Origin: Planctomycetota bacterium
GTDB taxonomy: Bacteria > Planctomycetota > SZUA-567 > H5-PLA8
Direction of reading: 5' to 3'
Assembly: GCA_025355035.1 (NCBI GenBank)
Contig: JANXLS010000881.1
Coordinates: 1-12,424, forward strand
Length of the DNA stretch: 12,424 nt
Of this stretch, positions 6,222 through 12,424 are shown in pieces (the first letter of the stretch is position 1; each line of letters opens with the position of its first letter). Under the pieces are notes generated by a model, which searched no databases, was not told the DNA's origin, and saw only the letters and a list, made by a program, of their open reading frames with translations. The position numbers were made by a program, and so were the translations under genes.

Positions 6222-6968
6222 TTATTGTTTTTTGAATTCCACATCGAGCCGAACGTTGTCGTGCTTCAATGCGTCGCTGACTTTGCTCAATAAATGCCCC
6301 ACCGCTTCTTTTGCGTTTTTGTCCGCACGGTCCTGGATCAATTCGTGATGACCTAATTCGATCGCTGCTTCCTTCAGATGCCGCATCGCTTCGTCGCGAA
6401 CCGACGCACCTTTTAAGAGCGATATTGGACTCCAGCCAAACTCGGTTCGCACCTGCATTTTCGAGGGATCGTTTTCCACTTCCACAATATCCGGGTCGAG
6501 CGTCGGGTGCGGGATCGTCACGATCAGGCGCTTGCCCAATTCGTCGTAGTTGAGATCGTTCATCGAAAGATCGTTCAAGCGCAAAACGTACTGGACAACA
6601 GCGGGCGTTCGGACTTCCACTTTCGCCGAACCGACGTTGTAGCCGAAAAGCGTGGTCGTACTTTCCTGCGTGACGGACGCCGTCAGCGGAGCGGTCAGCA
6701 CGACCAACTTCGGAGAATTATTAAGCTTCCCGATTTCGCCGCTCAATAGAATATTGTATGTCGTCTTCGGCTGGAACGCGCTGGCGGTCGCTTCGGTAAA
6801 TCCGCGGAACGCGCTGATCGAATAAAGGGCCACCGTCGTTCCTGCGACGATGAAAAGCGCCGCGACGATCGACAGATATTTCATCCAATCCGAAACCTTC
6901 GCGCCGTCTTTTTCGCCAGGTGCTGCTATTGCGGGAACGGGAGCGGACACTGATGCGGGCGGTTCCAT
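6222..6968 (-). CDS. DUF4230-like single-pass membrane protein
   Basis: A protein of 248 residues from the chosen start. Pro/Ala-rich N-terminus (1-20), one membrane helix at about 30-52 (YLSIVAALFIVAGTTVALYS), then an extracytoplasmic domain of about 195 residues. That domain resembles DUF4230: an early LVVLTAPLTASVT strand region, a VEVRTPAVVQYVLRLNDLSMNDL segment, LIVTIPHPTLDPDIVEVEND, and a helical end with DEAMRHLKEAAIEL and KEAVGHLLSKV. DUF4230 has no known biochemical function. The frame stays open to 7061, but that extension runs through the promoter region; ATG 6968 has AAGGA (6976-6980) seven bases upstream and is preferred. It is the first gene of a three-gene minus-strand unit, divergent from ileS. 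The family call rests on recall of the pattern and is moderate. Confidence 0.68.
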   Translation of the reverse strand: MEPPASVSAPVPAIAAPGEKDGAKVSDWMKYLSIVAALFIVAGTTVALYSISAFRGFTEATASAFQPKTTYNILLSGEIGKLNNSPKLVVLTAPLTASVTQESTTTLFGYNVGSAKVEVRTPAVVQYVLRLNDLSMNDLNYDELGKRLIVTIPHPTLDPDIVEVENDPSKMQVRTEFGWSPISLLKGASVRDEAMRHLKEAAIELGHHELIQDRADKNAKEAVGHLLSKVSDALKHDNVRLDVEFKKQ

Positions 6969-7012
6969 TTCAGTTTCCTTGATTTTCTTCGAGCGGATTG
7001 ATCGAAAACGAA

Positions 7013-7040
7013 TTCGTCTTTTCGCGCCAATCACTATAAT
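7013..7040 (+). promoter_or_regulatory. Predicted ileS promoter
   Basis: A perfect TATAAT (7035-7040) lies 16 bases after TTCGTC (7013-7018), a poor -35. Transcription would begin near 7047, at the left edge of the heptamer palindrome, so the palindrome would make up nearly the whole ileS leader. The -10 is strong, the -35 weak. Confidence 0.45.
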
Positions 7041-7061
7041 GAACAAAGTGTCGAGTGCCAA
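7033..7061 (-). promoter_or_regulatory. Predicted promoter of the DUF4230 operon
   Basis: On the minus strand, TTGGCA (rc of 7056-7061) is followed by exactly 17 bases and TATAGT (rc of 7033-7038). The -35 lies inside the left arm of the palindrome and the -10 overlaps the plus-strand TATAAT, so the two divergent promoters would exclude each other. The leader would be about 55-60 bases. Confidence 0.5.
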
Positions 7062-7137
7062 GTGCCGAGTGCTGAGGAAAAGCGCCGGTTATGCGGAACT
7101 TAAAACTCGGCACTCGGCACTCAGCACTCGGAACTTT
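7045..7137. repeat. Heptamer-built palindrome in front of ileS
   Basis: The left arm 7045-7076 (AAAGTGTCGAGTGCC, AAGTGCC, GAGTGCT, GAG) pairs with the right arm 7106-7137 (CTCGGCACTCGGCACTCAGCACTCGG then AACTTT) with only a few mismatches in 32 positions. The enclosed loop is about 29 bases. Each arm is itself a degenerate tandem of a 7-mer like GAGTGCC, so arms can pair in several registers. The right arm ends three bases before the ileS ATG. Confidence 0.85.
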
Positions 7138-7140
7138 TTT

Positions 7141-10100
7141 ATGGCGGTGTTTAAGGCAGTTGATACGGCGATCAAGTTTGCGGCCAATGAAGCGAAAATT
7201 CGGCACTTCTGGAAAGAGAACGGCATCTTTGAAAAGTCGCTGCGTGCGCGCGAAAATGTGAAGGACACGAAACACTGGGTTTTCTACGAAGGCCCGCCGA
7301 CAGCCAACGGCCGCCCCCACCCCGGCCACGTGCTGACGCGCGTCGTCAAAGATTTGTTCCCGCGCTACAAGACCATGTGCGGCTACTACGTCCCTCGCAA
7401 AGCCGGTTGGGACACGCACGGGCTGCCCGTCGAGATCGAAGTCGAGAAAGATTTGAAGCTCGACGGCAAAGCCGAAGTGCTCAAATACGGCGTCGAACCG
7501 TTTGTGCGAAAGTGCATGGATTCTGTCTTTAAATACACGACTGATTGGGAACAGAACACTGAGAAGATCGGCTTCTGGATTGACCTCAAAGACGCCTACG
7601 TCACGTATCATAAGGAATACGTCGAGAGCGTCTGGTGGTCACTGAAAGAACTTCACGCGCAGAACCTGCTTTATCGCGGCCACAAAATTCTGCCATGGTG
7701 CCCACATTGTCAGACGGGCCTGTCCAGCCACGAAGTTGGGCAGGGCTATCAGGAAGTCGAAGATCCGTCGTGCTTCGTCACGTTTCGCACGGACGATTGG
7801 GCGACGAGCAAAACCAGCTTCCTCGCTTGGACGACAACGCCGTGGACCCTTCCGAGCAACGCGGGTCTCGCGGTCAAAGCGGACACCGAGTATAGCTACG
7901 TCAAGCTCGGTGACGAAACGATCATCATGGCCAGCGCGCTGGTCAAGCAGGTGATGGGCAAGCTGCCACACGAAGTGACGAAGACGGAGATGGGCTCGGC
8001 GCTGGTCGGGCGGAAATATGCGCCGCTTTTTGACTGGATCGTCGAAAACCCTTTACTCGTAATCGGTAAGCCCAGATTAACTTCTCGGGCCCGAGGTGGT
8101 GCGGACGGTGGATTCCGCGTAATGAATCCTCACCCTATCGACTGGGATGATGCGATTGCTTGGCAGGTTGTGTCCGCTGATTTCGTAACCCTAGACACGG
8201 GAACCGGAATCGTTCATATCGCACCCAGCTACGGAGCCGACGATTACGCCCTTGCAATTAAAAAATCCCTTCACCTTTTTGCCGGCTTCGTTGGCCCTGA
8301 TGGCAAATTCGATTATTGTCCAAATACGTTCAAGGGGCGTTTTGTTAAGGAAGCGGACAAGGACATCATCCGCGATTTAAAGGAACGCGGGCTGCTCTTC
8401 AAGCGCGAGAACTACAAGCACGATTACCCGTTTTGCTGGCGCTGCAAAAATCCGCTGATTTACTTCGCGCGCGGCGGTTGGTTCATCCGCACAACGCGCG
8501 AGATCCAAGACGTCATCGCGAACAATGAGAAAGTCGACTGGCATCCGGAGCACATCAAGGACGGGCGCTTCGGCAGCTTCCTGGCAAGCAACATCGATTG
8601 GGCCGTTTCCCGCGAACGTTATTGGGGCACGCCACTGCCGATCTGGACTTGCGATTGCGGCAACGAAGAAGCCATCGGCTCGTTCAACGATTTGAAGGGC
8701 AAGCCCGGCGCAAAGGGGCTCGATGCGTTCGACAAGGCGAAGGTAAAAGATGCCACACTGAACGATCATCTCCGCGTTCACAAACCGTGGATCGACGAAG
8801 CGACGTTTGGCTGTTCGAAGTGCGGCAAGACCATGCAGCGCGTGACGGAAGTTATCGATTGCTGGTACGACAGCGGGGCGATGCCGTTCGCACAGTGGGG
8901 TTATCCCCATGCGCCGGGATCGAAGGAGAAATTCAATCAAAATTGGCCCGCCGATTTCATCAGCGAAGCCATCGATCAAACGCGCGGCTGGTTCTATTCG
9001 TTGATCACCGAGAGCACGTTGCTGCGCGCGAGTTTCGAGAAGACGTCCGGTATTCAACGCGACTACCCGGTCCCGTACAAAACGTGTCTTGTGCTGGGAC
9101 ACGTCTGCGATGAAAAGGGCATCAAGCTCAGCAAGAGCAACAAGGAGCATCAAACGCCGAAGTACGATCCGAACGCAATCCTCGACGACGAAGGGGCCGA
9201 CGCGTTGCGCTGGTTTTTTTATTCATCGACGAATCCGTGGACGAATTCGCGCTTTTCCCGCCCCGCTGTGCGAGAGGCTCAAAAAGAATTTTTGATGAAG
9301 CTGCGAAACGTCTTTTCGTTCTTCACGATCTATGCAAACATCGACGGCTTCGATCCGAAGTTCATTGAAGAACTTGACCTGATCACGCGAACGCAGCTGG
9401 ACAAGTGGATCATCTCGGAACTGCACCAGACGATCAAAATCGTCCGCGCGAAACTCGACGCCTACGACATCTACAGCGCGGCGACGGCGTTGAACGCGTT
9501 CGTCGATTCGCTCTCGAACTGGCACGTGCGCCGTTCGCGAGAACGCTTCTGGGCGAGTTGGCAGCATGAGGACAAGAATACCGAACGCGACATCGAAAAG
9601 TGGAGCGCGTATTGGACGCTGTACGAATGTTTGATCGCCGTCGCGCAACTGTCGGCACCGTTCACGCCGTTCATGGCCGAAGAAATCTGGCAGACACTCG
9701 GCCGCGAACCGCATCTGGATGGCGAACTGGCGAGCGTCGTTCCGGAGAGCGTGCATCTCTGTAATTATCCCGAAGCCGACGAAGCGCTGATCGATCTGGC
9801 ATTGGCTGAGGAATTCAAATTGGTCCGCGAAGCGGCGAGCCTGGGGCGCGCGGCGCGATCGAATTCAAAACTGAAGACGCGCCAGCCGCTGGCCAAGGTC
9901 GTGGCCATTTTGGCCAGCGCCGATCAGGAAGCGATTATTCGGAAGCACGAGTCCGTGCTGCTGGATGAATTGAATGTGAAAAGGATCGAAGTCGCGTTGG
10001 TTGCGGATCAATTCGTGACGTATGAAATGAAGCCGAATTTCAAGGCAATCGGGGCGAAGTTCCGAGAATCGGTTCCGTTCATCAAAGAGGCATTGAGCAA

Positions 10101-10557
10101 AGCCAACGTGGCGGAACTGCGCGCTCAGATTTCGTCCCAGGGCAAAGCGGCCGTCCTGCTTTCAAACGGGCAGAGCGTCGAACTGACAAATGAAGAAGTC
10201 GAAATCGGTCTAAAGGCAAAAGACGGTTTCGCCGCTGCAAGCGGTACAAGCGTCGTGATTGTTCTCGATACGCATCTCACGTCCGAGTTGCTCGAAGAAG
10301 GCGTTGCGCGCGAAATCGTGAACCGGGTGAACGGTTGGCGCAGCGAGTTGAATCTGGCATATGAACAACGCATCAACCTCGTGGTGCAGGGTAGCGCGAA
10401 GATTGAAGCTGTCGCGCGCAACCATGGCGCGTTCATTGCGAAAGAAACTTTGGCGGTGGAGATCGCAACCGGCGCGATTCCGGACGGCTGGCAGAAGCTG
10501 GATGAGAAAATTGACGACGAGGTGATTGTGTTGGGAATGCAAACCGTGACCATCTAG
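7141..10557 (+). CDS. ileS: Isoleucyl-tRNA synthetase, large eukaryote-like type
   Basis: Charges tRNA-Ile in the cytoplasm. 1138 residues from ATG 7141, close to the long type-2 enzymes of eukaryotes, clostridia and chlamydiae rather than the shorter type 1. The class I HIGH motif reads HPGH (60-63, in PTANGRPHPGH), followed by GWDTHGLPVEIEVEKDL. The CP1 editing domain has WCPHCQTGLSSHEV, TTPWTLPSN and GTGIVHIAPSYGADDY (354-369) with the conserved Asp pair. Then come HDYPFCWRCKNPLIY, a zinc site likely from Cys504, Cys506, Cys558 and Cys561, CWYDSGAMPFAQW, and KLSKS (662-666) for KMSKS. The C-terminal third fits the type-2 anticodon-binding region. The start is the first Met before homology but lacks a Shine-Dalgarno site: GAACTTTTTT precedes it. 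The frame is open upstream to 6850, yet that stretch is repeat and antisense DNA. Codons 302-400 look unlike the rest. Confidence 0.96.
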   Translation: MAVFKAVDTAIKFAANEAKIRHFWKENGIFEKSLRARENVKDTKHWVFYEGPPTANGRPHPGHVLTRVVKDLFPRYKTMCGYYVPRKAGWDTHGLPVEIEVEKDLKLDGKAEVLKYGVEPFVRKCMDSVFKYTTDWEQNTEKIGFWIDLKDAYVTYHKEYVESVWWSLKELHAQNLLYRGHKILPWCPHCQTGLSSHEVGQGYQEVEDPSCFVTFRTDDWATSKTSFLAWTTTPWTLPSNAGLAVKADTEYSYVKLGDETIIMASALVKQVMGKLPHEVTKTEMGSALVGRKYAPLFDWIVENPLLVIGKPRLTSRARGGADGGFRVMNPHPIDWDDAIAWQVVSADFVTLDTGTGIVHIAPSYGADDYALAIKKSLHLFAGFVGPDGKFDYCPNTFKGRFVKEADKDIIRDLKERGLLFKRENYKHDYPFCWRCKNPLIYFARGGWFIRTTREIQDVIANNEKVDWHPEHIKDGRFGSFLASNIDWAVSRERYWGTPLPIWTCDCGNEEAIGSFNDLKGKPGAKGLDAFDKAKVKDATLNDHLRVHKPWIDEATFGCSKCGKTMQRVTEVIDCWYDSGAMPFAQWGYPHAPGSKEKFNQNWPADFISEAIDQTRGWFYSLITESTLLRASFEKTSGIQRDYPVPYKTCLVLGHVCDEKGIKLSKSNKEHQTPKYDPNAILDDEGADALRWFFYSSTNPWTNSRFSRPAVREAQKEFLMKLRNVFSFFTIYANIDGFDPKFIEELDLITRTQLDKWIISELHQTIKIVRAKLDAYDIYSAATALNAFVDSLSNWHVRRSRERFWASWQHEDKNTERDIEKWSAYWTLYECLIAVAQLSAPFTPFMAEEIWQTLGREPHLDGELASVVPESVHLCNYPEADEALIDLALAEEFKLVREAASLGRAARSNSKLKTRQPLAKVVAILASADQEAIIRKHESVLLDELNVKRIEVALVADQFVTYEMKPNFKAIGAKFRESVPFIKEALSKANVAELRAQISSQGKAAVLLSNGQSVELTNEEVEIGLKAKDGFAAASGTSVVIVLDTHLTSELLEEGVAREIVNRVNGWRSELNLAYEQRINLVVQGSAKIEAVARNHGAFIAKETLAVEIATGAIPDGWQKLDEKIDDEVIVLGMQTVTI

Positions 10558-10720
10558 AGCAACTCACGTTTGAATATACACGCATCTGCTTGCGGCGGGC
10601 AAGCTGGCTCTTCGTTGCTCTCGCACTCCGTATCTACTCAATACGGCTTAGCTCGAGCGCCTCGATCCAGCCTGCCCGGCGCGGCGCATCTGCATGTACA
10701 TTCAAACGTGAATTGCTCTA
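10555..10720. repeat. Long imperfect hairpin, repeat family A copy 2
   Basis: The outer arm TAGAGCAACTCACGTTTGAAT (10555-10575) pairs with 10700-10720 almost perfectly, followed by further paired blocks such as GGGC (10597-10600) with GCCC (10674-10677). The apex is CCGTAT (10628-10633) with ATACGG (10641-10646) around CTACTCA. The core 10606-10668 repeats that of copy 1: GGCTCTTCGTTGC (10606-10618), TATCTACTC (10631-10639), GCTT-AGCTCGA and CGCCTCGATCC (10658-10668). The outer arms share no sequence with copy 1. The element starts on the ileS stop codon and ends just before the AAGGAG of the next gene. There is no U-run after it, so it is not an ordinary intrinsic terminator. Confidence 0.88.
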
Positions 10721-10732
10721 AAGGAGCGAATT

Positions 10733-11089
10733 ATGGCCGACAGTTTTTATCAAAAAAGTAGTTTGAAACAATTGCGCCGTTTAAAGGGCGGCAGTCCCAA
10801 CGCGGGCGAAACGGTCTCGTCGATGAATGCGTTTTTCAAGAACGCGATCAGCGAAGGCGTGCTGCCGGTGAAGACGAAGGAATTGATCGCCGTCGCTGTG
10901 GCGCACGCAACGCACTGCGTGTACTGCATCGATCATCACATCAAGTCCGCGGTCAAAGCGGGTGCGACGGAAGCTGAGATCAACGAAGCGATTCTCGTCG
11001 CGATCGCGTTGAATGCCGGGGCGTCGTACACGCATGCCGGTATCGCGCTCGATTCGCTGGACGAAGCCGTCGCTGAGACAAAAAAGTAA
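10733..11089 (+). CDS. AhpD-like / carboxymuconolactone decarboxylase family protein
   Basis: A 118-residue all-helical protein of the CMD/AhpD superfamily. The redox motif is clear: HCVYCIDHH with Cys62, Cys65 and His69, followed by AVKAGATEAEINEAILVAIALNAG, the standard family continuation. Glu50 (KTKELIAVAV) is a candidate proton-relay residue. Such proteins work as thiol-dependent peroxidase partners or alkylhydroperoxidase-type reductases in the cytoplasm. Because CxxC and His are intact, a redox role is likelier than lactone decarboxylation, which is an inference. AAGGAG (10721-10726) lies six bases before the ATG and directly after the family A hairpin. It sits 175 bases downstream of ileS on the same strand; no peroxiredoxin or lipoamide-enzyme gene is adjacent. 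Confidence 0.9.
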   Translation: MADSFYQKSSLKQLRRLKGGSPNAGETVSSMNAFFKNAISEGVLPVKTKELIAVAVAHATHCVYCIDHHIKSAVKAGATEAEINEAILVAIALNAGASYTHAGIALDSLDEAVAETKK

Positions 11090-11132
11090 CTTTATTTGCC
11101 AGCGCTCGGCGTAAAGTCTCACGCTCTCCCTC

Positions 11133-11203
11133 ACCCCGCGCAGGGGTACGTGCAACGGCCATCTCCCAACAGGAGAGGGGAACGGCTACGGCGCGTCATG
11201 CGC
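11133..11203. repeat. Cluster of short hairpins between convergent genes
   Basis: Three small stems lie in the 117-base gap: ACCCC (11133-11137) with GGGGT (11143-11147); TCTCC (11162-11166) with GGAGA (11172-11176); and GCGC (11191-11194) with GCGC (11200-11203). The CCCTCACCCC and GGAGAGGGG words resemble a common dispersed bacterial intergenic palindrome, here decayed. No T-run follows any stem, so termination for the two convergent genes is uncertain. Confidence 0.45.
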
Positions 11204-11206
11204 GAG

Positions 11207-12424
11207 TTACTTTTCGATATCCACAATGAGCTCAGCGAAGCCAATGTTACCTACTGCTGTTGATTCGATTCGGATGAATGCGCCCTTTGCATCCGCCGGG
11301 ATTTTATGCTTGAATTGATAACGTCCCCATTCCGTTTTGGGCGTATCGATGACCACACGCTCACGAAAAATCATTCCTCCTGAATCAATCCAAAAGAGTC
11401 CCACCGCGCCCGCGCCTTTCGTCGGCACCAATTCCCGCGGGTCATTCGTTGCCTGCGCCTGGATCGTTCCGACAACAATTTGTCCGCGCACTTTCTGTTC
11501 GTCTAATGGGATATCGAGTTGAGGAAACGGTACGTCTTTCGAAGCCGTTTTTATACTGAGGGAATTTTTCGGCAACGTTGCAGCGACGATTGAAAAAGCA
11601 GGCCGATCCACAATTTTCCATAAGTCACGAACCTTGTCCAAATCGACATGCGCGAAATCTTCGTAAAGCAGGTGCGCTTTTTGCATTTCGCTGGGCGAGT
11701 CAACCGTGGACACTTCAACTGTCGTCAGTTCCTTCTTTTCAGAGCTTTCATGAGTACGATTATTTAGCACATACCAGGCGATGAATCCAATAACCGCCAC
11801 AACCGCCACCGCCCCGGCGATGATCAATCTGAACACTTTTCTTTGCTTCAATTTATTCGACACGCCTTCTTCCTTCATGGCAAATTTTGACTTCGCCACC
11901 ATGTCGGCAAACGCGTCTTTTCCGGGGCCTTTGCGCACCATGACATTCGACTTCTCGTCATCCAACACCGCAAATTTCGGCTCATGCCCCTCTTTGACAG
12001 ACTCCAAATCCTTCAGCAATTCGCCGCAATCGCGATAGCGATCTTCCGGATCCTTCGCCATCATTTTCCGGATCACCTGCACGACCCCATCCGGCACATT
12101 TTCGACCAGATCCTGCGGATTCGGCAGATGCTCCGTCAGGTGCTTCATCATGACCACAGCAGGCGTCGCACCGTGAAAGGGCGTGGTGCCTGTGACCAGA
12201 TTGTAAAAAGTCGCACCCAGCGAATAAATGTCCGCGCGGCCATCAATCTCCTTGTCACCGCGCGCCTGCTCGGGGGAAATATAATGCGCCGTACCCAGCA
12301 CCGCTCCGGATTGCGTGTTGAACGAAAGCTCATTATCGCCGAGGTCTTTCGTCAAGCCCATGTCCAGAATTTTTACGATACCGGAATCGCCGATAAAAAT
12401 ATTTGCAGGCTTGATGTCGCGATG
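11207..12424 (-). CDS. Membrane-anchored Ser/Thr protein kinase (5' end beyond window)
   Basis: The visible 405 residues are the C-terminal part of a Hanks-type kinase; the ATP-binding lobe lies past the right edge. The frame opens at the edge with the catalytic loop HRDIKPAN (Asp3 catalytic, Asn8 metal ligand), then ILDMGL, where DMG (21-23) replaces the usual DFG while keeping the metal-binding Asp. An activation segment follows with GTAHYISPEQARG, then DIYSLGATFYNLVTGTTPF, and the domain ends near DRYRDCGELLKDLE. After a linker comes one membrane helix (LIIAGAVAVVAVIGFIAWYVL) and an outer domain of about 180 residues with no family I recognise; it is beta-rich with a Trp/Phe-containing WIDSGGMIFRERVV stretch, perhaps a jelly-roll sensor. 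A methionine at 12361 falls inside the kinase core and is not the start. It is convergent with the AhpD-like gene. Confidence 0.95.
   Translation of the reverse strand, partial: HRDIKPANIFIGDSGIVKILDMGLTKDLGDNELSFNTQSGAVLGTAHYISPEQARGDKEIDGRADIYSLGATFYNLVTGTTPFHGATPAVVMMKHLTEHLPNPQDLVENVPDGVVQVIRKMMAKDPEDRYRDCGELLKDLESVKEGHEPKFAVLDDEKSNVMVRKGPGKDAFADMVAKSKFAMKEEGVSNKLKQRKVFRLIIAGAVAVVAVIGFIAWYVLNNRTHESSEKKELTTVEVSTVDSPSEMQKAHLLYEDFAHVDLDKVRDLWKIVDRPAFSIVAATLPKNSLSIKTASKDVPFPQLDIPLDEQKVRGQIVVGTIQAQATNDPRELVPTKGAGAVGLFWIDSGGMIFRERVVIDTPKTEWGRYQFKHKIPADAKGAFIRIESTAVGNIGFAELIVDIEK

Noticed and set aside
6850..7140. Upstream 97-codon extension of the ileS frame, including ATG 7039
   Set aside because: It translates the palindrome and antisense of the DUF4230 gene, ATG 7039 overlaps the -10 box, and homology begins only after ATG 7141.
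7045..7140. T-box riboswitch before ileS
   Set aside because: No T-box sequence, specifier loop or terminator/antiterminator pair; the leader is a simple heptamer palindrome.
8377..9153. A 258-residue minus-strand frame inside ileS
   Set aside because: Antisense shadow within a continuous, fully motif-bearing synthetase.
10570..10761. A 63-residue plus-strand frame over the family A hairpin
   Set aside because: It is composed of the hairpin and runs into the next gene in another frame; no ribosome site and no protein-like composition.

Overview
The window looks like chromosomal DNA from a planctomycete or a close PVC-group relative. The evidence is indirect. It carries a secreted DUF1080 (3-keto-disaccharide hydrolase-like) protein, a sugar phosphate isomerase/epimerase, a membrane-anchored Ser/Thr kinase with DMG in place of DFG, and a small membrane protein opening with the FQFSL-type motif common in planctomycetes. 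Ribosome sites are AGGAGG-like, the DNA is moderately GC-rich, and the intergenic spaces are full of palindromes. No phage, IS transposase, CRISPR array, rRNA or tRNA is visible.

Layout. 1-117: long imperfect hairpin (repeat family A, copy 1). 183-950 (+): secreted DUF1080 protein, probable TTG start. 951-1078: two hairpins and a 13-nt palindrome. 1079-2434 (+): sucD, then a small membrane protein starting at the next base. 2480-3379 (+): TIM-barrel isomerase/epimerase. 3380-3538: heptamer tandem repeat and a weak inverted repeat. 3539-3925 (+): FmdB-type zinc-ribbon protein, ending at a bidirectional terminator (3946-3976). 4005-4382 (-): ribosomal protein L27 with its own predicted promoter. 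4532-6968 (-): three-gene unit read as DUF4230 membrane protein, three-helix membrane protein, family 4 glycosyltransferase. 6969-7140: divergent control region with a 93-nt heptamer palindrome that abuts the next start codon. 7141-10557 (+): isoleucyl-tRNA synthetase of the large eukaryote-like type. 10555-10720: family A hairpin, copy 2. 10733-11089 (+): AhpD/carboxymuconolactone decarboxylase-like protein. 11090-11206: short hairpins. 11207-12424 (-): C-terminal part of a Ser/Thr kinase that runs off the right edge.

How the genes relate. Most are housekeeping (sucD in the TCA cycle, rpmA in the ribosome, ileS in tRNA charging) mixed with planctomycete-style sugar catabolism, envelope and signalling genes. 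sucD and rpmA both lack their usual partners (sucC; rplU and obg) inside the window, so the neighbourhood is rearranged. The only plausible functional block is the minus-strand DUF4230/membrane/glycosyltransferase unit.

The most unusual content is non-coding. Two hairpins about 10.5 kb apart share a conserved core of about 65 nt while their long outer arms are unrelated in sequence yet each self-complementary. A heptamer palindrome forms the predicted 5' leader of ileS, leaves no visible Shine-Dalgarno site there, and appears to supply the -35 box of the divergent operon. ileS also has a stretch of about 300 nt of foreign-looking codon use in its editing domain.
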